A stretch of 64,000 nt of DNA from Trichoplax adhaerens (Eukaryota > Placozoa > Uniplacotomia > Trichoplacea > Trichoplacidae): NCBI RefSeq assembly GCF_000150275.1, contig NW_002060957.1, positions 62,001 to 126,000 on the forward strand, given 5' to 3'. Below are positions 48,201 through 60,321 of this stretch, one piece after another. The notes beneath the pieces were generated by a model, which saw nothing but the letters and a program-made list of their open reading frames with translations, had not been told where the DNA came from and ran no database searches. How positions within the stretch are numbered: position 1 is the first letter of the stretch; each line of letters opens with the position of its first letter. Position numbers and translations under genes: made by a program.

Positions 48201-48417
48201 GTTGATGATCATTTCAACTATTTAACTACAATTTAGTAATAATCATTAGTGTCTTTACCTGATGTCCTCTTTTGATTAATTGATGGGTAATAGTATCCAT
48301 AGTATGTGTATGGCTACCACCAATGAACGGTATTATTGCTACTTTCAATAAGGATACTTGAGGCAATAAGGCCACCAGAAATAAGGTCGATGTTAATAGA
48401 GTCAGTAAAGGAGTCAT
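45261..48417 (-). CDS. UDP-glycosyltransferase (UGT family)
   Basis: ER-membrane enzyme that transfers a sugar from a UDP-sugar to small lipophilic acceptors. Three exons (48259-48417, 45652-46745, 45261-45534) give 508 aa. The ATG at 48417 opens a hydrophobic signal peptide, followed by GGSHTHTM, whose first His (about H36) is the likely catalytic base. The C-terminal half carries WIPQNDILGH and the UGT signature (FITHCGCHGLYE), then MAEQKSNA. A membrane span near the end (ILVVGIISSYLVYLACI) and a short tail with two lysines complete the layout. Oddity: the signature reads CGC where GG(S/N) is usual, close to the nucleotide-sugar site. The acceptor cannot be predicted. Intron 1 is 1.5 kb and repetitive. 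Confidence 0.93.
46790..47260. repeat. Degenerate ~150-bp repeat in UGT intron 1
   Basis: The words ATATAATTTTGGATTATAG, ACTATCATTCATTTAA and ACTATCTATGAAAT recur near 46806, 46962, 47110 and 47215 in the same order. Diverged, intronic. Confidence 0.55.
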
Positions 48418-50760
48418 CACAATACCGCATTAAGTTCTTTTTCAAACCAACGAAGTAACTAATTTAAAAGTAATTATCGAGAGTTAAAAATTAAAAATAG
48501 CTTACAATCAGTAGAATATTTCCCAAAGAGTATCGAGAAGAATAGTAAAGAATAGCGGAAAAAGTCAATCGTTTCAATAGGCGGGATGAATCATGGCTCG
48601 TATGCCCCATTAAGTATAGTGCTAATGCTTTATAGATATTTAATTTATGCTATACCACATCTTAGTCATTATGAATTTGTTACTTCACTATGGAAGATCA
48701 TAATTGGAGTAATAAGCTAAGTTTTAATTCATAAATCTTCCTGAAGATAATTGTATAAAATAAATACTATAATCCAAGATAGATTAAGTAAAATAGATTG
48801 AACCAATTGCGATATTTTGCTATTGAATATACGTGAATGCTACTTTCGTACCGTAGGAGTACTTCTCAGATTCAATATTTCCATAGAATTTCTATCGAAT
48901 TTAAACTTAAAAGTCAATCATTCTGATTATGAATGTCCGATTGATGCGAATTAAAATATCTTTTAGCGACGTAAATTAGTTCTTATCATACTAGAACATA
49001 AATCGCTAACTGTTACATTTAATGCAGCCTATATATTATCATATTGTAATTTAGTAGTCAAGCTCATTTAGTCAGTTATCAAATTAGCTCTATTTCCTTA
49101 CCAAATTCAGTTTGTATAATATAAAAATCAAGCAGTAATATATCGGAATTAGCTGTATAGTATTCTGTTACTCAGCTCAGCTTGTATATTATAGTATCAC
49201 ATTTTAATCTATACGCTTTAATGTCTGTAAAGAAAGATATCGACGTAAACCATAAAGTTCTTTACTAAGAAATTATATATCTTCTACTACTACATATATA
49301 ACATAAGTTTTTAATTAATATAAGTACGATATCCTTTGAGCAATTGACTGTACCTTAAGAAAATCAAATCGTTGATTGATTAAAATTCCTTCCCAGCAGA
49401 AGCTTTTGATTAAAAACTTTTATAATTTTTCTCCACTTTTATTTAGGATCTATCTTAATTTTGGATCGGACTTTGACATTGATGCAAATAGTGAGGATAT
49501 CTATTTTTATGGTGTCAACTTTCCAAAAAAGTCTTAGTCTCAGAAACTGATGCGTTCCATTAAAATAACGAGGTTAAAGTAATTTATTTGTATAGTAGCA
49601 CATTCATTAATATAAAAGTAGGACAAATATATTTAAGTGAATCATCAATCTAGTTAGCGTTCGATTGAACGTGTAGTTCTAGTTAAGGCAAGAAATGAGA
49701 TAGAGCGTAGTAAAGATAATCTTTTTGATTTATTTTACTACACCATATAGTCTTAAGTACAACAGCATGATATAAAGTCAATAAAATATTGAAGTAATAA
49801 AGACAAAGGATAAAATAGAATAACAGTATCAATCTATAGTAGAATCAGTATAACTCCAATAAACTATTACAGTAGGAACAAAGACAGGAAACACCACAGT
49901 AGGAGGTTTACATCGAGAACAAAACATTTAAAAATTTTATAAAAGCTGCTGGCATAATTGGGTTTGTCTGACAATTATATGATAAAGTTGAAACACAAGT
50001 ATGTCATGATTGTTAATAGAAAAGAATGAAATAGAACGATAGCTTATGGTAATAAATCAACAATTTCGTGAAAAGTAGTTTAAGAACTGTGGAGTCCAAG
50101 ATAGCTTTAAAATAATCTAGGCTACAAATACCATAAGGTGATCATCAATTTATAGTCCAAACTAAAAATTTTGTAAAAGTAATAGGCTTAAATAGGTATG
50201 GTATATATTGATATATAAGATAAAATAACAAAGTAAATACATCAGAACATTGTTAAAGTAAAGAAATAAATTAAAGAAATAGTCTATTAAATAAAATAGC
50301 AATTTTACGAACAGTGGTATTACAATGAAGGAATCTAATGAAATAATATAATAATAATAAAGGCTAGGAATAATAATAGAAGACAATCATCAGTCATTGG
50401 TTAAGAAATGGAAAGAAATATATAAAATTTCCATCTATATCATACTTGCTATAAAATCATGTAGCAACTGCATAAACTTTTCCGTAATGAAGTTAAGGAA
50501 TAAACCGAAATGAAAATTGATCAAATGAATATCTACAAGTTATGAAGATCATCATGTAAACTAGCCCCATCATGAGTGGGGAATATCAAAGTATATGTCA
50601 TAGGCGCCAACACAACCTATTCTATTGAATATGGATATAACAAAACCGATGAATAAATGGAATGATGGATTGCGTCAATAACAATTTCAACATCATTCTA
50701 CCCATGTGTATGTCTTATCAATAATTCATGAATAAGAATCCTGTAAAACATTTAATATAC

Positions 50761-50882
50761 CCTAGAGATTTCACTATATAATGAATGACCAGACTATTAT
50801 TTCGAAATGGCGTAATTTCCCCTAGAGATTTCCCTATATAATGCATGACCAGATTATTATTTCGATATGGCGTAATTTCTCT
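50761..50882. repeat. Two-copy 60-bp repeat
   Basis: Two adjacent 60-bp copies, about 90% alike, beginning CCTAGAGATTTC and ending GGCGTAATTTC. Confidence 0.85.
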
Positions 50883-52145
50883 TAAATCTGATAAAAGCCG
50901 CATTTTTCAATCAATCAATTATGAAGAAATCATCTCATAATTTCAATAGCATAGTGGATAGTTTTATGGAGGCGCTATCCATCCGATAGGCATTGATTTA
51001 AGCAGAAGTAGTAGCAATGTATAGCGAATTGAATATTAAAAGATTGGTACAGAAATAATATTCCAGGAATTTAATATTAGTTATTGTCGCGGACGACTGG
51101 CTTTAACAAAATTGCTTTATTGCCTTAGTAGTCGTTTAAACAATTATTTTATAGACAACATTATTCATTTGCTATTTGAAATCATCAATTAGTCTATCAT
51201 GTGTATTATCCACGTAATGAATGAGTTTAACTTATAACCTACAATTACTTTATTGAGTATAACTGGTTACTCTACATCATATTCCGATACTACTTTACAG
51301 TACATTATTATTGTTATTATTAATATACTTTTTAAGTATATCGCTAAAGTAATCAGCTGAAAACATTACTGCTATTCGTAATTAGAAGTGATTAAAATGG
51401 CTTCGGCATTTCAATTAACAAATAAGATAGTGTAACATTTAGAAATGCGTGTTGTTTGTATAATGGATCATCCATGTAACATTATTTATACCGTACAATA
51501 TCTATCTTCTTTCCTTCAAGCTTACATGTTTTGTTTTAACTCGACATCAACTAAAGCAATTTGGATATCCTGACGCTTTCATACTTGCTAATTATTTCAC
51601 AGTTTATACAAATCTGTGTACGGTATATCAGTTGACGATTTTTAATTTAATGAGCAAAGCTATATCTGAAAATCGGTGCTTCGTTTCTAACGTAATATTT
51701 GTAAGGATATTCTTGAAAAATTGTTAAATGTAGAAATATTGGAAGAGGTCCAAACATTTCGGATACATAAATCCTGCTTCACATTATACTACTACTAAGT
51801 CAACGGTATATGACCATACGAGCGCATATATCGAAAAACAATACCGTAAGTGTAACGACGATATTTAGCACTGCTAATTTCACATTCAATGGCAACATCT
51901 ATTCCATTACTCAACCTACTCTTATCATAAGAATTTTCATACTATTGCATAAATAATAAAGTTGTTCCAAAAGGATAAATACAAAAGAGTGTCAAATATT
52001 TTGAGAAAAAGTTGTACAAAATGTCTACTAGTACACATGTATAAGATGAAATATCATTAATATCAACTTAATAAAGTTAAAAATAGTTTATTTTTATTTA
52101 TTTAATTAATTAATTATAAGGATTAGTAATAACATAATGGACATG

Positions 52146-52163
52146 CATATATATATATATATG
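52146..52163. repeat. (AT)n microsatellite
   Basis: A short perfect AT run followed by GTATACACATAT. Confidence 0.9.
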
Positions 52164-52529
52164 TATACACATATTATTTGTGTGAATACTCGTAAATACC
52201 TATAATAACACAATTAAGTAATGTTTTGAAGATTACGCAAGTAGAAAACTAGCAACAGGTGTCGCTACAGATTTATTTACGGCTGCATTAAAAGTAATCA
52301 GATCGCTATAAAGGAAACGGAATCACTTATAACACTTTAGCGTCAGGGGTCTCTGAAAATAACCTGATAATAGTCAACACTTATAATTAGTGGATTAACG
52401 TAATACCAAAAGCAAAGAAATGCTATTATTCATATAACCTAAAGTCTATATTTTATAACTACACGCTTTTACGAAAATGCTAAAATCGGCAAAAAGACCA
52501 TTGCCAGTATCATAAGCTAAAATCAATGA

Positions 52530-55500
52530 TTATGGCTTGCAGCGCTCAATAAAGCGAGGGTAAAACGTAACATCTCTAATGTGTGGCCTGTTCAAAAGCC
52601 AAGTTAAATAACGTTCCATTCCCAAGCCGTAGCCACCGTGGGGACAGGTACCGTATTTTCGCTAAAATGATAAAAATCAGTATGATAAACAAACAAGAGG
52701 CAATTGTAAAGCATCAACTATATTAGCAAATAGATAGTCTCCTTTAGACTTACTTGGTCAAGATACCAGTAATATGGTGTTGGATCAATTCCCGATCGTT
52801 TATACCCTTCCATTAAATCCTCCTAAACATCGTAACGATAATACAATAAAAGTCAGACAGACACTATGCAAAATCGCCTGTGGCTTATACGCTAACCATA
52901 CCAAGACGTGAGTTCTCATAGATCCACCAACAATTTCACCGACATTTGGCATTAGTAAGTCCACCTTCATACAATTAAGACCATTAACAATCAATATCTA
53001 TTAAAAATTTGGTTATTATAGTCCAATACAACGGTATCAGAGTAAGAACATACGGATTGCGTAACACGTCTATTTTCAGGACATCGTGGCATGTAGAAGG
53101 ATTTTATCTCCGCAGGAAATCGGCAAAGCATAATTGGCTAAATTCCCAAATTTTTTACATTAAGAATGTTTCTCAGTTGCTAAATTTGTCCATCACAAGA
53201 TTGCAAACCTCATTGATTTGATCAGTCATTTTTCGTTCTGGAGCTTCGGGAATATCCTTAAATGAAATCAGTATTCAATTTATTTAAAAGCCTTTTAACA
53301 TTCAATGCCAATACTATATTTTTTAAATCTATCTTACTTCTCCATATTCATAGAAAGTTCCATCGTCTTTCGTGATGTTATGTTCTTTTAAATAAACAAT
53401 CGCCTCACCGTAATCCATCCGCCTAAGTAGAAAGTTTTTTATGACTATCAACTACTAACGAAATTACTTTAAATCAGAACTTTACCTGAAAGGTTTTTGA
53501 GGAACTTTGAAGTCCTTGTAGATACAGTAATAAAGAAGCGATAAATATATTAGTATTGAGACAAATACTTTATAATCGCCTTAATATTTTATTTACAGGG
53601 TTCATTTCCAACAACATTTCACGAAGTGGTGACTGCATGATTCTCTCAGCAACATCAACGACCTGCAAATTAGTATATTAGCAATAAAAATGAACACTGC
53701 TTATCCAAGTAAAATATTCAACTAATTGTACGTATCCCTTACCAAATCTTCGATCTTGTCCAACATGTCTTCGAACGTTACAAATGGGCATTCAGCTTCA
53801 ATATGAGTATATCTGCAAATGGATATATGCAATAGTTCCACGTTAATTATGGCACAGGTCAAGTTACGCAGATTGTGACACACTACTAACTCAGCTAGAT
53901 GTCTTCTTGTACGAGATTGCTCTGCTCTATACGACTGGGCAATACAATAAACATCGCCCATTGATGGTAGGACGGTTTCCAAATATAATTGAGATGATTG
54001 TGTTAGGAAGGCCTATATGAATGGAAGTTAAGGTTTACTTCACCAATAATAGTTACCCCAAATTAATTTAACTATGTTTAATCCATATTCATTAAATTCT
54101 GAAACGATACCCACTTGTTCACCGAAATAGTCTAATTTAAATAGAGTTGCACCCCCTTCGACTTGCGTTTGAACCAATGTTGGTGGTGTAAGCTGCAATG
54201 AACAATATCGCAATTTAGCGATATAAATAGAAAATTTAGAATGGTGATAATGTACCTCCTAGATATACGTATGATATTAATGCACCTTAAAATACCCTCG
54301 GTCATAAAAGTGGTCATTGAAGCTACGAAATAGAGCATTTCAGTTATTATTATAATAATTAAAAAAAATATTTAAAATTCAAAATTGCAATAAAATATTG
54401 ATATTTTCTTACGCTTTTTCAGTTATAGATCTAATCTTCATTATTTTGGATAGCTACACAAGCATAATAATAGCAAATAATAAAAATGAAATATAGAGAG
54501 CTGCCAAATACAATTCATGCGTAAGCTATTAGTATCAAACACTTTTGAAAATGTACTAACCGTATCACCTCTTAGCATCATATGTCGGTAATCTAGCTGG
54601 ACATCGACATTAGAATCCTATTCATATAATTATAAAAATAAATACACTGCAAAGGATAAATTTGAATCCAATTGATCTAATACGATACTAATAGAATAGG
54701 ACAATTTAGTAGGAATGTAGTCTCGGCAGCTTCTACTGTAATTTTCTATTAACAGAATTGAATTACTTCGTTAACTAGACTGTCATGTCCACCAGGTGGC
54801 GCAGAACCAACAACCTCCCAGAAATCGACAATTAGCTCATGACCTCCAGGTGCCTATTGGTAGATTTCCCATTAAACGTAGCAACATTAGTACATTAAGT
54901 ATAAATCATAACTGCACGTTACGTAGATGACTTTTAAAGGATTGAAAACAAATGACGTACTACATACCGTCTTGCCCTCTGGTAGTGGTTCAATTATACC
55001 ATAAACAGCAATTGAGTACTCGGTAGTTAGGGTAAGCGCATCATAAGTATGGCACTATAATTTAGATTATCATTCAAAGTTGATTAATGTTCATTTCATT
55101 TTCATATTATTGCCAAATAATTACATTAAGATTTGAAACTATGAGTACAAAAGCATAAATACTCGTATTATGTTTGAAAGAAAAATTTAGTTCTAGGATA
55201 ACCAGTATCTTACCAGTTTGTCATTAAAAACGCATTGAATGTAACCTGTTCCATCTCTTAATAAGACAAATATTAAGTTCTTTCCTATCATCAAATAGAA
55301 TAAAATGCAATAGCATTAGTTATAGCTCTTCGTACATAATCTACATCAATAAATATATGTAATGTCAATACTACAATTTTCTTGAACAACATTATAGAGC
55401 GTATGATATGAATTGTTGGGTGTTTTCATTGATAAAAGTAGATATGTATTTCAATACCTTGTCTTCTAAGCCTATGGACCCAGCCATAAATTTTAACTCT

Positions 55501-56953
55501 CTTTTGCCTATGGCTAGTTGCGTCGCGTAATTTGATCTATTCATAGTTGAGTAAGTAAAAGAGTTTATTGAGCTATTCATTTTTTGACAAATACACGACG
55601 TTTAGATTTATCATAAAGTGGAAATATTTACAGTTCATTTATTGGCATGCAAGTAAAGTTGAAATCTTATAGAGAAGGTCTATCAATATGATATTATTAG
55701 GGTCAACCTGAATGGGTTTAGGCAAAGATTCATCAGCTTCAATTACAATTTTCTTGGCTTCTTCTAAATTTTTTTCACGTCGAGCAGCGTCTTCTGCCTA
55801 TGAGTAGACAATAGAAAGATAGATTTATAACGAAATTGCTGTTTGATATGGAAAGTAGTCGTAAAAATATTCTTGATAGTATAGCGTAAGCCATGCTATG
55901 TTGTTGGTAAATACGTGATTATTACTATAATACTCGTATACTATAATTGACTACTTGAAGAAGAGTAGTTTTACGGAGAAACGAGTAACGTTGGCATGCA
56001 ATGTTTGTATCCCAATCATTCTATAGGACTACGAAAGAAAGTGCAATTGACTTCTGACTAGATAAGATCTGTAGATGATTTTTGATATCAATATTTTCGC
56101 TGATATATTACCTCACGTTTTTCGATTTCCTGGCTTTTTCGACACTCTCGATACCAGATTTTTAAGACTTTTTTCGATTGACTCAAGGAAACCGATGCCC
56201 ACCGCTATTATGATGATAAACCATCATAACCAATTCAAGAATTCAATATCGTACTATTTGATATTATAGTCCAATGTTGCTATGACTCCATTTTGACCAT
56301 CTTGATTGATAATGTAACTTGTTGATGGTTATTAAGAAAGATACATGTTGCGCTTACCTGGCCCTCTTCCTTACTGTCAACATAAATGACTGGAAAAGGT
56401 TCTTTTCCATAACTCCTATAGGCCTAACATTGATTAAGATAAGCATATATAAAAATAAATCCATCATTTCAAGTCGATACATTGTACAATCTGGATTAAA
56501 ATGTCTGTGTACAAGAGTAGACTCTATGTTGATGATCCTATTTGTTATCGCTAATGAAACCTACTTGCAATAATGTCTGAAATGGTTTGGCTTGGCTGCC
56601 ATCGCCATTTTCATCACTTCCTTCCTTTTCAGAAGTATAAATCGGAGGTAATTCTATCATCAAGAAGAAAGGTATAGATCGATCATCCAATACATACATA
56701 TCCCATTTAATAAATTCAAACGAATGAGGAATAGGAATAAAATAATGGTGCTGGCCAATTTAGCTATATTCCTCTACGAGCAAAGATGATGATGACATGA
56801 GATGATATTATGGATGGCATCACATGGACGAGTCTTGCAAGATACACCACATTCCATTGTATCTCGTTGTGTTTTTTTTTCCATCCCATTCCTTATAAAA
56901 TAAAGTTAAATAAAGTTAAATAAGGCATTACCTTGGCTTTCTTTTTCGGCCAT
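52530..56953 (-). CDS. NARS1: NARS1, cytosolic asparaginyl-tRNA synthetase
   Basis: Class IIb synthetase that charges tRNA-Asn. 23 exons, 5' to 3': 56932-56953, 56565-56653, 56358-56423, 56112-56204, 55708-55797, 55458-55536, 55214-55284, 54968-55054, 54767-54853, 54561-54617, 54413-54453, 54286-54322, 54115-54192, 53891-54012, 53743-53812, 53597-53662, 53486-53514, 53338-53422, 53209-53256, 53054-53137, 52902-52964, 52754-52822, 52530-52661. They join to 554 aa (human 548). The eukaryotic N-terminal extension is present ([12 protein letters not shown], then a charged helix ending [10 protein letters not shown]), followed by the OB-fold anticodon-binding domain ([10 protein letters not shown]) and the catalytic domain with motif 2 ([16 protein letters not shown]) and motif 3 ([13 protein letters not shown]). 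Exons are 22-132 bp. Exon 21 may instead start at 52997, adding 11 residues; the shorter form matches the family. Confidence 0.96.
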
Positions 56954-57224
56954 AATTCTGTACGATCTTAACGGCACGGAGAATTAGGCAAGAGTAGCAA
57001 ATAGACAATTNNNNNNNNNNNNNNNNNNNNNNNNNNNNNNNNNNNNNNNNNNNNNNNNNNCAGGCCGGCGTGCCGTCTTGTGCTCGCCACAGTCTACAGT
57101 CTCTCCAACGTACCGTACACCCGAACAATATACTGTAGGGCATTTGGACTCTCTATAGTAATCCATGAGAGTACAGTACTTTGACTACAGTGGCAAGACT
57201 GTACTCACAACTTAGCACTTCCTC
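56954..57224. other. NARS1 upstream region with assembly gap
   Basis: Promoter side of NARS1. It is interrupted by the N run; the right-hand part (57061-57200) is unusually GC-rich for this window (CAGGCCGGCGTGCCGTC). Confidence 0.6.
57011..57060. other. Assembly gap (50 N)
   Basis: Exactly 50 undetermined bases, which looks like a fixed-size scaffold gap; true size unknown. It lies 58 bp upstream of the NARS1 start codon and borders the compound minisatellite, a likely cause of assembly failure. Confidence 0.98.
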
Positions 57225-58195
57225 ATCAAGAAAGAGTAGAAGAAACGGGAATTTCCTCCGCTAGCAATCGTTTTGATGATACAAATAGTTGTGTCTTCCT
57301 CCGCTAGTAATCGTTTTGATGATACAAATAGTAATGTCTTCCTGCGCAAGCAATCGTTTTGATGATACAAATAGTAATGTCTTGAAGAATAATGCTTCTA
57401 CTGTATTCAGTATCTCTATACCATGAGTCATTGTGGACGGCTTGGATGATGCAAGACTTTTCTAATGTGAGATCATTCTACCATGACTAATTTCATCACA
57501 CATAAAGGTGTCCACTGCAGCCTTGATGATTCAAGACTTGTGAACTAGATTGCTAGAAATGGCTACTGTACTTATTTATTGAATGAGTGTACTACCTAGT
57601 ACTACCCATAGAGATAAAAGAAACGGGAATTTCCTCCGCTAGCAATCGTTTCGATGATACAAATAGTAATGTCTGGAAGAAAAATGCTTCTACTGTATTC
57701 AGTATCTTTCTATGCCATAAGTCATTGTGGTCGGCTTGAATGATGCAAGACTTTTCCGACATGAGATCATTCTACCATGACTAATTTCATCACACATAAA
57801 AGGGCACACTGCAGCCTTGATGATTCAAGACTTGTGAACTAGATTGCTAGAAATGGCTACTGTACTTATTTATTGAATGAGTGTACTACCTACTGTACCT
57901 ACTACCCATAGAGATAGAAGAAACGGGAATTTCCTCAACTTTCCATGTTTTTGATAATGAATTAATACAAACATTATTAGAAAAATGCTCCTACCGTAAT
58001 GTATACAGTATCTCTATGGCACTAGCCACTAGTTATTGTGATCGACTTGAATGATACATTACGAAGACTTTTCCAACATGAGATCATTCTATCACGACTA
58101 ATTTCATCACATAAAAAAAGGGCACACTGTAACCTTGATGATTCGAGACTTGTGCCATGGACTACTGGAAATGACTACTGTAGTCATTTCTAGTT
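57225..58195. repeat. Compound minisatellite (about 300-bp and 43-bp units)
   Basis: Three tandem units begin with AGAAACGGGAATTTCCTC near 57231, 57620 and 57918. Units 2 and 3 start about 300 bp apart. Unit 1 is about 80 bp longer because its first 43-44 bp (TTCCTCCGCTAGCAATCG...) are present three times (57252, 57296, 57339). Each unit also holds GATCATTCTACCATGACTAA, CTTGATGATTCAAGACTTG and GGCTACTGTA. Unit 3 is the most diverged. Confidence 0.9.
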
Positions 58196-60321
58196 GTCCA
58201 TGCTTGTTGTGCTGCTTAGCATCAGTGATATCCTATATTGCAGGCTATCGACTGGCCCTGTTGACATCCTCCTAAAATCATGATAATGAATAGTGTAGAC
58301 ACAAAACCAAGTACAGTACAGTATGGATTCTGTCAACAACTTGAAACGTAGTATCCATGTCTTGTATTGTATTCAAGACCTTGGAGTAGTCCATGGCCAT
58401 CACTGCTTGCTAGTTCCACTTGAACCAATCGTTCTCTTTGATAAATAGGCCCCCAAAAGTAAGCAAACAGTCTGTGATCTAGCATCTACAATGGCTAACT
58501 GGCCATCTTGCTACTGTATCCAACTAAAATACCTGCTCTGACAAGCCATGCAATACTGGAAAAAGGTCTTTTTGAGGAATCCAAGACCTTTTTTCAGTAG
58601 TCCATGCCATTTTCTAACAGTCTATGGACAAACACAGTCTCTTCTATCGTTAATTAACCAGGAATTCTACAATTAGAGCTGAAATTAAACGCCAGCCAAC
58701 TACTCAAGGAGTGTTGCAGGATCGTCTAGGATTGAGGAAGTCCGCGTTACGAGTGCTTAGTACGGTATACCCTACCGTACTGTGTACTGTAAATGTGTTA
58801 TGAAGGCTTCGTTGGCACCATGGTTACCGCAATGGCTGGCAGGAGAATGTTGGAGAAATTAGGTCAGCATTGCATATTGCATTGACTGTCCTTACAGAAC
58901 TAGATTATCCATAGTAAGACTTAGATGTATACTACAGCCTAGATGATATTGATGGTACAATAAAATAATCAACAAAGAGTCAATATAGCACTAAAATCGA
59001 TCAAGTTGATGCATCATTTCTAGCCTGATGATGCACAAGATACTTGGTACTGTAGCATAAGGTTCAATATGAAATAGCTCCTTCTTCCAGGTTCATCTCT
59101 ATTTGGACAACTCTTGAAAGTGCTCCAGCAGCTACAACGCACCGCCTATCGTTGACTAAAGTATTAATAATAAATCAAGATAGAATTAACAGTAACTTCA
59201 AGTCCACAATTTTTGCAGCGCTCACTAGGGATGAAAGCAGTAATCCAATCGAAGCATGACCTGGCAGGCTAAGCGTCGCTTTGCCTACTTGTCCATCTCT
59301 ACCTTTTAAATCACTTCTAGAGTCTAGATCTAGAATCTGCAAGGTCAATATTAATTAACGTCTATTGTAGCCTATTGGAAATTAAAGAATCAGCTTTAGC
59401 AAAATGCCTCTGCAACATAGCCTTTCTAGATTGCCTAGCTCAATCGATTAAATTGTGCTATTGATATTGCAATCGATCCGGTAAACGCAATCTTATGCAT
59501 ACCGCACTTACAAAAGGTAAACATCATGCTATGTTGCAGATGGATAGTTGTAATAGAATAAGGCATCAATGTGGCAGTTCAATCGCTATTGCCAACCATC
59601 ATGTTCTGTTGTGATTATCATTCATCAATTGTTTTTGCTTTTCGTAAAGGGAACCTTTGCACCTTCTCTGATCCTTGACTGTAAAACTAGTGTAGACCGT
59701 ATGTTGACAGCCACCTGTTTATCACACGTAAAGCTGATAGTCCACTTTGGACTGCAGCCATGCAGTAGTTTATACCTCCATCTCCACCAGATGTACCTTG
59801 GAGCAGGGACTTCTTACCAGTCCGTGCTTTGAAGTATAACTAACCCTGGTATGAATCAACGAAACTAACCGTAAACAGTTAGTTACACATTGTCAGCCGA
59901 AAAATGATCCTTCAATAGAAATCTCCTCTATCCATTGCTGTTTTGTACTAGATTGCAAACAGAGTAACGCGTGATAATGAAGCCAAGTCACCAATAGCTC
60001 ATCATCTTGTTAGCGGACACATTTCTCACATCACTATCGTTATACTGTCGAGCAATGACATGAATTAGTGGCTCCAATAATCCCTGACAGCGTTAAGAAC
60101 TTACTGTATATACAGACAACTGTCGTGGAAATTAGTATCGTTTATCCTTGTGCTACAGTAATTGCACAAGAGTAGATACGTAAACTGAAAATGATATGCC
60201 AAATACAAGTCGTACTGCCCAATGTCTAATTTGAATGCACTCCGTTGACAGCAAATCATTATCTTATACGCGTGCTTCCATTCTATTCTCATCTATTATA
60301 GCTACTAATCATGCAAAGACA
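58196..60321. other. Intergenic upstream of POLG
   Basis: Mostly unique sequence, moderately AT-rich, with several TACTGTA/TACAGTA/TACGGTA words (cluster at 58755-58790). An open frame at 59569-59832 has no features I recognise. The end must hold the POLG promoter. Confidence 0.45.

Larger units (their letters stand above)
48418..52529. other. Intergenic, upstream of UGT
   Basis: 4.1 kb of very AT-rich DNA between the 5' end of the UGT and the 3' end of NARS1. Open frames such as 50162-50386 are low-complexity (Leu/Tyr/Ile) and not credible. Between 49650 and 50420, words such as ATCATCAATCTATAGT and AAATAGAACGATAG recur at loose spacing, suggesting an old decayed tandem repeat. No gene seen. 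Confidence 0.45.

Noticed and set aside
50162-50386. 74-codon minus-strand frame, apparently all membrane
   Set aside because: Tyr/Leu/Ile/Phe runs follow from AT-rich sequence; no start context or family.
52965-52997. Longer NARS1 exon 21 from the TAG at about 52998
   Set aside because: It is in frame but adds 11 residues absent from the family; the acceptor before GTGGAC at 52964 gives the conserved join, although its pyrimidine tract is weak.
56928-57166. Minus-strand frames crossing the N run
   Set aside because: They include undetermined bases, and one overlaps the true first exon of NARS1 in another frame.
59569-59832. 87-codon plus-strand frame before POLG
   Set aside because: No family resemblance; isolated in intergenic sequence.
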